A stretch of DNA of 35,920 nt from Desulfobacterales bacterium. GTDB taxonomy: Bacteria > Desulfobacterota > Desulfobacteria > Desulfobacterales > Desulfatibacillaceae. The stretch covers positions 1 through 35,920 of the forward strand of contig JAGVGH010000278.1 of the NCBI GenBank assembly GCA_020057225.1, given 5' to 3'. The translations under genes were made by a program, and so were the position numbers. The notes below the pieces were generated by a model. The model saw nothing but the letters and a program-made list of their open reading frames with translations. It did no database searches and was not told where the DNA came from. Every line of letters begins with the position of its first letter. Position 1 is the first letter of the stretch. Positions 16,550-24,139 of the stretch are shown here, piece after piece.

Positions 16550-17197
16550 ATGCATATTTCCGAAGGCGTGCTTTCCGGACCCGTGCTCGCCGCGGGCTGG
16601 GGTCTGGCCGCCGCCGGCACGGCCATGGGACTTAAAAAACTCGAAAGCGCCGAGATGCCCAAGACCGCCCTTCTTTCCTCGGCCTTTTTCGTCGCGTCCC
16701 TGGTCCATGTCCCTGTGGGCCCGTCTTCTGTCCATCTTATCCTCAACGGACTGGTGGGCGTTCTGCTCGGCTGGCCCGCGGTGCCCGCGCTCTTGGCGGC
16801 GCTGATGCTCCAGGCTGTCTTTTTCGGCTACGGCGGCGTCTCAACCCTTGGCGTCAACACGGTGGTCATGGCCGCCCCGGCTGTTTTGTGCCGGTCTATC
16901 GCCGGTCCCCATATCGGAAACCCGGGCCGCCTTGCCGCCGCCATGGCCGCGGGGGCCGGGGCCTTCGCCGTTTTCGCCTCCGCACTTCTCATGGCCGCCG
17001 CCCTGTGGTTTACCGAGGGCCGGTATCTCGTCACCGCCGGGACCGTTGTCGCGGCCCATCTTCCAGTCATGGCGGCGGAAGGCCTCATCACCGCCCTGTG
17101 CGTGGGATTCCTGCGCCGGGTGGAACCCGGGCTTTTACCGGCGCCGCGCGCCCCGCGCGGGGCCGCCCCGGAGGAAAAGGAGCGGCTAAAACCATGA
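16550..17197 (+). CDS. cbiM: Cobalt/nickel ECF transporter substrate-specific component CbiM/NikM
   Basis: This 215-residue membrane protein begins MHISEGVLSG, the diagnostic CbiM/NikM N-terminus whose second-residue His helps coordinate the metal. It continues with conserved His53 and His62 (SLVHVPVGPSSVH) and several hydrophobic membrane segments. It is the substrate-binding S component of an energy-coupling-factor transporter that imports Co2+ or Ni2+ across the inner membrane. The ATG follows GGAGG. The stop overlaps the next gene's ATG (ATGA). Co2+ versus Ni2+ cannot be decided from sequence. The upstream structured RNA and terminator suggest control by transcription attenuation. Confidence 0.92.
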   Translation: MHISEGVLSGPVLAAGWGLAAAGTAMGLKKLESAEMPKTALLSSAFFVASLVHVPVGPSSVHLILNGLVGVLLGWPAVPALLAALMLQAVFFGYGGVSTLGVNTVVMAAPAVLCRSIAGPHIGNPGRLAAAMAAGAGAFAVFASALLMAAALWFTEGRYLVTAGTVVAAHLPVMAAEGLITALCVGFLRRVEPGLLPAPRAPRGAAPEEKERLKP

Positions 17198-17841
17198 AAC
17201 AATCGCTTTGCCTTGGTCTTATTGCGGCCGCGGTTTGTGCCGCCATGCTCACAGCGCCCGCCCCGGCCCGCGCCCACAAAGTGGTCGTGTTCGCCTGGAC
17301 CGAAGGAAACATGGTCCATACCGAAAGCAAGTTTCCAAACGGGAAAATGGTCAACGGGGGAAAAATCCTGGTTCTGGATTCCCGGGGAACCCGGCTGTTG
17401 GAGGGAACAACCGACGCGAACGGACTGTTTTCCTTTGCGGCTCCTGGCAAAGCGGACCTGAAAATCGTGCTGGAGGCCGGGATGGGCCACAAGGCGGAAT
17501 GGCTTGTCCGCGCGGACGAGCTGTGCGGCGCTCCCGCCCCCGGTCAAAGCGCTTCAGCGCCCGCGGCTCCCGCCGCGCCGCCCGAACCTTCGATGGCCAC
17601 CGCCCCGGAGTCTTTGCCTCCTCCGGAGGTCCAAACCTCCGCCTTGACCGGCGCGAACAGTCCAGGCATTGAGAAGCGGCTGGAGGGCATCGAGCGCGAA
17701 CTCACCGGCCTCAAGAGGCAGATTGCGGAGCAAAGCGGCAAGGAAGCCGGGTTTCGGGACATTCTTGGCGGAATCGGCTATCTCTTAGGCCTGTTCGGCG
17801 CGGCGGCCCTGGTCAAGGCGCGGACGAAAAAGGGGGAGTGA
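17194..17841 (+). CDS. CbiL/NikL-like periplasmic component of the Co/Ni transporter
   Basis: This 215-residue protein has a cleavable signal peptide (about 1-27, A-P-A-R-A then His28). A beta-rich extracytoplasmic domain follows (AHKVVVFAWTEGNMVHTES, later GTTDANGLFSF), then a Pro/Ala-rich linker with a short coiled coil (about residues 150-185) and a C-terminal membrane helix (GGIGYLLGLFGAAALV) ending in positive charges. This layout matches the NikL/CbiL accessory subunits that replace CbiN in some ECF metal transporters. The exposed His after cleavage and further His residues could bind metal. It overlaps cbiM and cbiQ by four bases each. Confidence 0.8.
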   Translation: MKQSLCLGLIAAAVCAAMLTAPAPARAHKVVVFAWTEGNMVHTESKFPNGKMVNGGKILVLDSRGTRLLEGTTDANGLFSFAAPGKADLKIVLEAGMGHKAEWLVRADELCGAPAPGQSASAPAAPAAPPEPSMATAPESLPPPEVQTSALTGANSPGIEKRLEGIERELTGLKRQIAEQSGKEAGFRDILGGIGYLLGLFGAAALVKARTKKGE

Positions 17842-18602
17842 GGCCTGTGGTCGAGGAAATTTTTGCCCGGGGCGGCTCGCCCGTCCACAAGATTGACCCC
17901 CGGGTCCGGGTGGCCGCCGGCGCCGCGTTTTCCATTGTCACGGCCCTGGCGCAGCATTTCGCCGTTCTCTGGGCCGCGCTGGCCATGGGAGCGCTGCTCG
18001 CCCTTGCCGCCCGCCTGCCTGCCGCGCCCCTTTTCAAACGGATGCTCTATCTCAATTTTTTCATCCTCTTCCTGTGGGCCGTGGCCCCCCTCACCTTCCC
18101 CGGACCGCCCCTCTTCTCCGTTGGCCCCCTCGCCTTTGCCCGGGACGGCGTCCTTCTCTGCGCCAAGGCCACCCTCAAAGCCAACGCCATCGCCCTCTTC
18201 TCCTTCGCGGCCTTTACCACCATGCCCATGGCAAAGCTGGGCCACGCCCTCCACCGGCTCAAGGCGCCGCCCAAACTCGTCCATCTGGTTCTCATGTGCC
18301 ACAGGTACGTCTTTGTGATTTCCCGGGAATACCAGGAAATGCGCCGGGCCGCCGCGCTCAGGGGGTTCGCGCCCAGGCCGGACATGCGAACCTGGCGCAC
18401 CTACGCGTGGCTTGTGGGCATGCTCTTTGTCCGCGCCCACGCCAGGGCCGCCCGCGTGCATCAGGCCATGCTGTGCCGGGGTTTCACCGGCGTGTTCCAC
18501 TGCCTGGACACCTTCCGTTTCCGCCCTGCGGACACAGCCTGGGCCGCCCTCTTTTCCCTTGCGGTTCTGGGCCTTGCGGTCGCGGAATTCGCCCTTTCCT
18601 GA
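17838..18602 (+). CDS. cbiQ: ECF transporter transmembrane component CbiQ/NikQ
   Basis: This 254-residue integral membrane T component starts at GTG 17838 (GTGA overlap with the previous stop). Several membrane helices are followed by the two ATPase-coupling motifs, ALRGF (173-177) and AMLCRGF (210-216). CbiQ couples ATP hydrolysis by CbiO to metal release from CbiM. No ABC ATPase gene follows. The next 700 bases have no gene, so CbiO must be supplied from elsewhere or has been lost. Confidence 0.9.
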   Translation: MRPVVEEIFARGGSPVHKIDPRVRVAAGAAFSIVTALAQHFAVLWAALAMGALLALAARLPAAPLFKRMLYLNFFILFLWAVAPLTFPGPPLFSVGPLAFARDGVLLCAKATLKANAIALFSFAAFTTMPMAKLGHALHRLKAPPKLVHLVLMCHRYVFVISREYQEMRRAAALRGFAPRPDMRTWRTYAWLVGMLFVRAHARAARVHQAMLCRGFTGVFHCLDTFRFRPADTAWAALFSLAVLGLAVAEFALS

Positions 18603-18782
18603 GATTGTCCCCTTTCCCGGCTCCAAAATTCCCGGCCTACAAAAATGTTGGATGGCGAAACCGCGCTTTGTGTGGCTCCGGGCGCGCTGTCCGGCGGAAA
18701 TGTTTTTTGGGGGGACTGCGAGGGAGCGCTGACATGGAGACAGAACCCGGGATTTTTGGCTGAACTCCATTTTGTTGAAAAG

Positions 18783-18798
18783 GCGACAAATTTGTCGC
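18783..18798. repeat. 16-bp perfect palindrome in gene-free region after cbiQ
   Basis: GCGACAAATTTGTCGC is fully self-complementary and could be an operator or a remnant of a mobile element end. The surrounding 18603-18951 stretch holds no supportable gene. Short ORFs there have no recognisable features. Confidence 0.4.
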
Positions 18799-18951
18799 TC
18801 ATTCCCAGGGAGGAGCAACGGGGAGTTGAGCGTCCAATCCCGGACAGTGACACATGCCACACATCTTGAGTGACATGCTTTTGTTTTCATGCGACATTTG
18901 CCCGCCATCTGAACGCTGCCCGCCTGCTTCTCTCAGGAAATTAAGGCGATA

Positions 18952-19115
18952 GAGGAAATTGCATAATTGGCGCAGGGTGGGTGGTTCCGGGCGGCAAGGC
19001 CCGGGTGTGCCCAACATTTCTAAAATGATTTCTATGTGTTGGGTGAACCCGCCCTGCGGGCGGGACCACCCGGCCTACGTTAATTTGTCGTTTCTATGAG
19101 TTTTGCAATTGCCTC
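18952..19115 (-). repeat. REP/BIME-like dispersed repeat, copy B
   Basis: Read on the minus strand, this segment aligns along its whole length with copy A (210-370). The 31-base core is identical at 19011-19041, and the flanks carry the same two GC-rich hairpins (GGGCGG...CCGCCC and CCGGGC...GCCCGG types). Differences are concentrated in the stems, often compensatory in type. It sits between cbiQ and a small Cys-rich gene. Confidence 0.8.
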
Positions 19116-19324
19116 TATAGAATTGAGAAGTAGTATCAGTTTACTAAATCAACTGTGATTTCAATCACAAAAAGCGAAAAAAATATCCACCGTCCGGCGG
19201 GTCTGGAACCTGATTTGCAGTTTACCCGGGCGAGTGCAAACGGAACCGGGAAACCCGCAAAAAAAACCGCCCCAGGGGGCGGAAAGCCGCCAACGGATGG
19301 TTGGCAAATGTGATGCGAGGAGCC

Positions 19325-19570
19325 ATGAGAAATCTTGACTGCCCACATTATGACATTTGCTTGAGCCGCGCCGCAAAGCACAACAAAACAGACTGGGACT
19401 GCTCCATCTGCGTGCACAGGGGCGCCCGCGCGGAGCGGACTGAAAACGACATGCTGGGTTACCAGATTTTGCTCCGGGCGATCTTTGCTCCGGACCTTTA
19501 CGCAATCTACCGCGGGGGAGACAGGCAAAAGCCGGCCCGCCACGCCAAAGCCTCCCCCGTGGAGGTCTAA
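19325..19570 (+). CDS. Small Cys-rich protein (possible zinc ribbon), 81 aa
   Basis: The predicted protein starts [18 protein letters not shown], with Cys6, Cys12 and a second pair in DCSICVHRG. The C-x5-C...C-x2-C arrangement suggests a small zinc-binding fold. The rest is helical ([14 protein letters not shown]). The ATG at 19325 has GAGGAG immediately before it at tight spacing; in-frame starts at 19313 (ATG) and 19301 (TTG) are alternatives. I do not recognise a function. Similar short Cys-motif proteins occur in deltaproteobacteria (from memory). It stands alone, convergent with the ETF-QO pseudogene. Confidence 0.6.
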   Translation: MRNLDCPHYDICLSRAAKHNKTDWDCSICVHRGARAERTENDMLGYQILLRAIFAPDLYAIYRGGDRQKPARHAKASPVEV

Positions 19571-19635
19571 GGCGGCGGCCCTTGCCTGAACCCGCCTTCC
19601 CGCCAGAAACTTCCCGGGGCCGCGCTCCCCTTCGC

Positions 19636-20235
19636 TCACATCATGGTGTACCGCGGCCCCCCCTCCCCCCTCGGGACAGGTCCATCGAATATTCCCATAA
19701 GGGTCCTTCACATCGCAGGTCTTGCAGCGCAGACAGTTGGACGGGTTTAGCCCGGCCTGAACACCCCTGCCGCGTCCGTTCCCGGCTCATAGACGCCGGC
19801 CGGGCGGAACCGCGCGCAGGGCCATCCGTATTCCTCCGGTCCGGTTTCTGGGCGCGCTCCGCAAGCCGGGGTGTCACCTTGGAAAGGCGGACAATGTGGC
19901 AGTCCCTGCTTTGAAGGGCGGGCGGGACAAACGGCGCGCGAAAGGCGCGGCGGGGGGAAGGTAATAGAAAGCGTCCCGGACTTCCTCCTGTTCCAGCGGG
20001 AATTCCTGCTTCCGGTAATCCGGGAAAAGGAGGGCCAGGGCGCGGGGGTCGAGAACAGCGCCGGAAAGGGAATGGGCGCCGGGATGCGCCGCTTTTTCGA
20101 TGACCGCCACGGATATTTCGACGCCGGTCTCGAGGGCGAGGGAGGCGAGGCGGACGGCGCCCGCGAGGGACGCGGGACCGGTGCCGACAAAGAGCACATC
20201 AGAGGGGGGGGGGGTTCCTTGTTTTGGATTTCCAT
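19636..20235 (-). pseudogene. Decayed ETF-quinone oxidoreductase (ETF-QO) gene
   Basis: N-terminal ETF-QO sequence is clear (VLFVGTGPASLAGAVRLASL, the FAD-binding Rossmann motif, then AAHPGAHSLSGAVLDPRAL and AFYYL). Next comes a short piece IVRLSKVTPRLAERAQ. After that, sequence jumps directly to the C-terminus: [17 protein letters not shown], the ferredoxin-like [19 protein letters not shown], and an ending PRYTMM-stop. Around 300 or more internal residues are missing (about 600 bases instead of about 1650). The pieces lie in different frames. One break is at an 11-C run after the ATG, one near 19900, one just before NCLRC, and one in a G-run at the C-terminus. ETF-QO passes electrons from acyl-CoA dehydrogenases via ETF to quinone; this copy cannot function. 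Confidence 0.85.
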
Positions 20236-20364
20236 GGGGACCTGTCAGGACGCGGGATTATATGGCGTTTGTCAGAATGCCGTTCCGATTGCAGGGGATA
20301 GAATTGCCGGGTGAACCCGCGCGCGAACAACCCTTTTGCCGCAACACATCACTCCGGCGCGCGC

Positions 20365-20460
20365 GGAACCATCCGACCTTCGCTTTATTTTGCAATTACC
20401 TTTTGTGAAAATCATGCGCAGGCCGGGTGGTTCTGCGCGAAGCGCAGGTTCACCCGGCAG
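20365..20460 (+). repeat. REP-like repeat, rearranged copy C
   Basis: The left part (20381-20396) is identical over 16 bases to the right end of copy A (354-369). The right part is a stem-loop, CCGGGTG...CACCCGG with an inner CTGCGC/GCGCAG stem, equivalent to the other hairpin of the element and to the fragment at 1-16. The order of the two halves is permuted relative to copies A and B. The rest of the 20236-20705 gap holds only similar GC-rich palindromic fragments. Confidence 0.65.
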
Positions 20461-20705
20461 GTTTATCAATCGGAACGGATTTACGAAAAACACTCGAGGT
20501 GGCGGCGTGTTTGGCGCATACCTTAGCGGGCGGGGGGAGCGCCGTCAAGCCCGGGACAGGGGGCCGCGGGGTTCCCAAAGACTCTTTCTTGCCAATTTCC
20601 CCTGGGCGTGCTACAAAGTAAACGTTCATTCGTTTTTGAAACCCGGCTCCCTTTAAAACGCCAATAACAGAGCGGGGTTCAGGCAGGAACCGCGACAGGA
20701 AAGGA

Positions 20706-22844
20706 ATGAAGATGGCTTCAAATCCGCTCCACACCATCATGGCCCCCCAATCCGTCGCCATTCTCGGCGCCAGCAACAACCCCGCCAAAATGGGCACCCT
20801 CCAGTGCCTCAACATCGCCTTCGGCGGATTCTCCGGCCAAGTCGTGCCTGTCCACCCCACAGAGGACACCGTCCTCGGCAAAAAGGCCGTCAAGCACATC
20901 CTCGACCTTCCCTTTGCCCCGGACCTGGGCATGCTCGTGGTCCCAAGTCCCCTTGTCCCGGACATGGTGGACGACTTCGGCAAACTCGGAACCCGCCACA
21001 TGATCATCATCACCGCCGGATTCAAGGAAACAGGCCCCGGGGGAAAAGCCCTCGAAGCCAAACTTCTCGACATCGCCGCCAAGCACGGCATTCGTTTTTT
21101 GGGTCCCAACTGCATAGGGGTTTTGAACACCCATCTGCCCTTCAACGCCACCGTGGTCCCCTGGACAGACCCTCCGGGCTTCCTCTCCATCGCCTCCCAA
21201 AGCGGCACCTACATCGCCCAGTCCCCCGCTTTTCTCAAACGCACCGGAGTCCGCTTCTCAAAAGCCATCAGCGTGGGCAACGAGGCCAGCATTGATATCG
21301 TGGACTGCCTGGAATACCTGGGCGAGGATCCGGAAACCAAGGCCATCGGCCTCTACATCGAGTCCATCCGCCGCGCGGACCGCTTCTTGGAGACCGCGCG
21401 CCGGGTTGGCCGCGAAAAACCCATAGTGGCCCAGTACGTGGGCGGAACCCAACTGGGGGCCCGGTCCGGGACCAGCCACACCGGTGCCCTGGCCAGCCCG
21501 GATTACGTCTATGACGGACTGTTCGCCCAGGCCGGCATCATCCGGGTCCAGACCATCGAGGAGGTGTACCGGGTCGGCAACGCCCTGGCCCTGCAGCCTC
21601 CCCTCTCAGGAAACCGGGTGGCCGTTCTCACCAACTCCGGCGGTCCCGGCACGGCCATGGCCGACGTGTGCGACAGAATGGGCGTGGCGATGCCGGAGTT
21701 TTCCCCGGAGCTTCAGAAAAAGCTCAAGGCAAACCTCCCGCCCCATGCCAGTCCCAAAAACCCGGTGGACCTCACCTTTCACATGGGCATAGAGCTTATG
21801 ACCAAGACCCTGCCGGAGCTGATGCTGGAAAGCGGGGAGATTGACGGGCTGTTGGTCCATGGAATCATGGACACAGGCTGGGGCGAGCTGATCTGGCCTG
21901 TCTTTAACAAGGCGTTTGGAATGAGCCGGGAGGCCCTGCGCGCCACCATGCTCTTGGACGTGAACCCCCTTCTCCGTCTGGCGGAAAAGCACGGCAAGCC
22001 GCTGTGCCTTTCCTCCTTCATGGACGAGCGCCTGGACAACGCCACTGTGGAGTTCCACAAAGCAGGAATCCCGGTGTTTGATTCCCCTGAAAAAGCGGCC
22101 TACGCCATGGGCTGCTTTTACCGGCACCTGTTGATACGGCAGCGCGTCCTGGACCCCCCCGCGCCCCTTGGCCCGGCGCCGGAGGCGGCCCGGTCCCTTG
22201 TCGCGGCGGCGGGCGCGGATCCCATGGACGAGCACGCGGCCAAGGAGATTCTCCGGGCCTACGGAGTTCCGGTGTGCCGTGAGGTTCTGGCCCATGGGCT
22301 TGAGGAGGCTCTCAAGGCCGCCCGGGAAACAGGGTATCCGGTGGCGGTAAAAGCATGCTCCAAAGACATCCTCCACAAAACCGAGCGCGGACTGGTCCAT
22401 TTGGGAATTAAGGACGCCGGGGGTGTCAAGGCCGCCGTGGACGCAATCACCAAGGAGGCCGGGGAGGTGCCGCTTCTGGTGTGCGAGATGGTGAAATTCG
22501 ACCGGGAGTTTTTGGCGGGCATGGCGCGTTTTCCCGGTTTTCCGCCCTGCGTGCTCTTTGGTCTGGGCGGCGTGCAGGCCGAGGCCCTTCGGGACACGGC
22601 CCTCCGGGTGGCGCCGCTTTCTTTGGGGGACGCCCGGGAGCTTGCCCTGTCGCTTTGTTCCAAAGACCTTTTGGGCGCGTGGCGGGGAATGCCGGCCGCG
22701 GACCTGGACGCCCTGGCCCGGGTGCTGGCGGCGGTGGGGAACATCGCCCTTCACTTCCCGCAAATCCGGGAGATGGATTTGAACCCCATCGCGCTTTCCG
22801 GTGGAAAACCTGTGGTTCTGGACGCGCTGTTTGTAATGGAATAA
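20706..22844 (+). CDS. Acyl-CoA synthetase, ADP-forming type (fused alpha-beta)
   Basis: This 712-residue protein belongs to the NDP-forming acyl-CoA/acetyl-CoA synthetase family. Residues 1-135 are a CoA-binding Rossmann domain (SVAILGASNNPAKMG). About 140-460 are two succinyl-CoA-ligase-like domains with the phosphohistidine site SGTSHTGALA (His258). About 495-712 are an ATP-grasp domain (GYPVAVKACSKDILHKTERG...GLGG...MDLNPI). It interconverts acyl-CoA + ADP + Pi with free acid + CoA + ATP in the cytoplasm, so it can make ATP by substrate-level phosphorylation or activate acids. The acyl chain is not predictable. The start is 20706 or the in-frame ATG at 20712, which is better spaced from AAGGA. 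Confidence 0.9.
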   Translation: MKMASNPLHTIMAPQSVAILGASNNPAKMGTLQCLNIAFGGFSGQVVPVHPTEDTVLGKKAVKHILDLPFAPDLGMLVVPSPLVPDMVDDFGKLGTRHMIIITAGFKETGPGGKALEAKLLDIAAKHGIRFLGPNCIGVLNTHLPFNATVVPWTDPPGFLSIASQSGTYIAQSPAFLKRTGVRFSKAISVGNEASIDIVDCLEYLGEDPETKAIGLYIESIRRADRFLETARRVGREKPIVAQYVGGTQLGARSGTSHTGALASPDYVYDGLFAQAGIIRVQTIEEVYRVGNALALQPPLSGNRVAVLTNSGGPGTAMADVCDRMGVAMPEFSPELQKKLKANLPPHASPKNPVDLTFHMGIELMTKTLPELMLESGEIDGLLVHGIMDTGWGELIWPVFNKAFGMSREALRATMLLDVNPLLRLAEKHGKPLCLSSFMDERLDNATVEFHKAGIPVFDSPEKAAYAMGCFYRHLLIRQRVLDPPAPLGPAPEAARSLVAAAGADPMDEHAAKEILRAYGVPVCREVLAHGLEEALKAARETGYPVAVKACSKDILHKTERGLVHLGIKDAGGVKAAVDAITKEAGEVPLLVCEMVKFDREFLAGMARFPGFPPCVLFGLGGVQAEALRDTALRVAPLSLGDARELALSLCSKDLLGAWRGMPAADLDALARVLAAVGNIALHFPQIREMDLNPIALSGGKPVVLDALFVME

Positions 22845-22965
22845 GGAAGACCGGCGGGGTTCCGGGGCCCCGCCGTCCGGATTGCAAGGGCATTGCCCGG
22901 GTCCCTGGGGCCGGACGGGGAAGGCGCTAAAGCTGTGGGCCTGCTGTTTCGTCCGAGTCTTTTTC

Positions 22966-22994
22966 TTGACACCTGCCCGTGGATGTGTTAACTT
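22966..22994 (+). promoter_or_regulatory. Candidate sigma-70 promoter for the COX24-type small gene
   Basis: A consensus -35 TTGACA (22966-22971), an exactly 17-base spacer and TAACTT (22989-22994) in an AT-rich pocket lie about 70 bases upstream of the small basic protein gene. Confidence 0.55.
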
Positions 22995-23062
22995 AAAATT
23001 TTGGCGCTATGCGGAACAACCGCCGTTTATTCGGAATTCCGAGAAAGCAAGGGGGTGATCCA

Positions 23063-23161
23063 TTGGGCAGCGTAATCAAGAAACGCCGGAAAAAGATGCG
23101 GAAGCACAAACACAAAAAACTGCTTGCCCGGACGCGGCATCAGAGAAGGAAAGGAAAATGA
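23063..23161 (+). CDS. AURKAIP1/COX24-domain small basic protein, 32 aa
   Basis: The 32-residue product begins MGSVIKKRRKKMRKHKHK and ends TRHQRRKGK, the hallmark of the bacterial AURKAIP1/COX24-domain small proteins, which are very basic and thought to be ribosome-associated. The start codon is TTG at 23063, supported by the long anti-Shine-Dalgarno match GGGGGTGAT just upstream. It has its own candidate promoter and is followed by a large stem-loop. It is too short to be found by length-based gene calling. Confidence 0.85.
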   Translation: MGSVIKKRRKKMRKHKHKKLLARTRHQRRKGK

Positions 23162-23174
23162 CGCGCGCCTTTCT

Positions 23175-23243
23175 CCGCGGCGGCTTGGCCTGGGATTCCG
23201 CGCTCTGGTGATTCACCAGGGCGCGGCTGTTTCCAGGCCGCGG
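23175..23243. terminator. Large stem-loop between convergent genes
   Basis: The inner hairpin CGCGCTCTGGTG (23199-23210) / CACCAGGGCGCG (23214-23225) has an ATT loop and one G-U pair. It is extended by outer arms GGCCTGG (23187-23193) / CCAGGCC (23233-23239) and CCGCGG at both ends. It lies between the small COX24-type gene and the end of the converging ATP-grasp gene, the position of a bidirectional transcript end. There is no strong T-tract, so termination is inferred from structure and place. Confidence 0.5.
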
Positions 23244-23290
23244 CGGGCCGAACATAAAAACACTCCCGCGAAAGCGCCTCCCTCACGCTT

Positions 23291-24136
23291 TCATTCCCCG
23301 GCGCTGTCCGGCAGGCTCCGGCACCAGTCCTCCGCCGCCCCCGCAAACACACGCCGGAAATTCCCGCTTCCCCCCAGTCCCTTGCGCCCGAACACGAAAT
23401 TGATCTCCAGCAGCATGGGACAGGGAACCGGCGAGGTGGCGTCAAACACCACGTCCACCGCCGCCAGGTTGATTTCCGCCTTTGCGCAGAGCGCAAGCGC
23501 AAGCTCCCTGCCCGCCTTTGTGTGGGCCGCTGGCCCCTCCGGATCTATCACCGCTCCCTGTCCCACATTGCAGCGGAATTCCCGCCGGTTTTCCTGCACT
23601 CTCCAGTAGGTGTGCGCCCTTCTGCCCACCACCACCACCCGTAAATCCCTGCCGCCGTGGGGAATGAACTCCTGGGCCACAATGGGTGTGGGATAGCTCC
23701 GGGTCTTGGAAAGCCGGAACAGGGTCGTGAAGAGCTCCTCCCTGTTCCGGACAAGAAACACCTGGGTTCCGCCTCCCCCCTCGTTTCCCTTGAGAACAAA
23801 GGGATAGTCATGGGGACTCGTGGCAAGGCCGGGATGCCGGGCGTGGAAGTCCGCCACGGACACGTAGCCCACACTTCTGGGGTGCGGCAGGCCAAGCCGC
23901 TGGAAAAGCCGCATGTTGCCCACTTTTCCGGGATAGTGAAACCGGGAGGCATACGAGGGGAAAATATGCCTGCACCGGCTCCGCAATGCTTCGTACTGTT
24001 TTTCCTTGATGCTTTGCGGCACGATAGCGGCCCGCGCCTGGGAGAAAAGAAGAAGCTCTTCCCGGGAAAACTCCTTCCCCGGGGTAAGCGCGACGCGGAT
24101 GTCGCCTGAAAAATGCGGATGGAGCGAGACCACCAT
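23291..24136 (-). CDS. ATP-grasp (RimK/glutathione-synthetase-like) ligase
   Basis: This 281-residue protein has ATP-grasp features: FVLKGNEGGGGTQVFLV (ATP-binding lysine and glycine-rich loop, about 113-130), FIPHGGRDLRVVVVG (about 163-177), and a metal-binding end LLEINFVFGRKGLGG (about 242-256). Such enzymes join a carboxylate to an amine or thiol via an acyl-phosphate; RimK-type members add glutamates to proteins. The substrate is unknown. The ATG at 24136 starts three bases after the prfB stop, so it is co-transcribed and probably coupled with prfB. Whether it acts on a translation component is only a positional inference. Confidence 0.78.
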   Translation of the reverse strand: MVVSLHPHFSGDIRVALTPGKEFSREELLLFSQARAAIVPQSIKEKQYEALRSRCRHIFPSYASRFHYPGKVGNMRLFQRLGLPHPRSVGYVSVADFHARHPGLATSPHDYPFVLKGNEGGGGTQVFLVRNREELFTTLFRLSKTRSYPTPIVAQEFIPHGGRDLRVVVVGRRAHTYWRVQENRREFRCNVGQGAVIDPEGPAAHTKAGRELALALCAKAEINLAAVDVVFDATSPVPCPMLLEINFVFGRKGLGGSGNFRRVFAGAAEDWCRSLPDSAGE

Positions 24137-24139
24137 TTC

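Noticed and set aside
20205-20216. Phase-variable poly-C switch at the start of the ETF-QO gene
   Set aside because: The run is real, but further frameshifts and an internal deletion mean no run length would restore a working gene.
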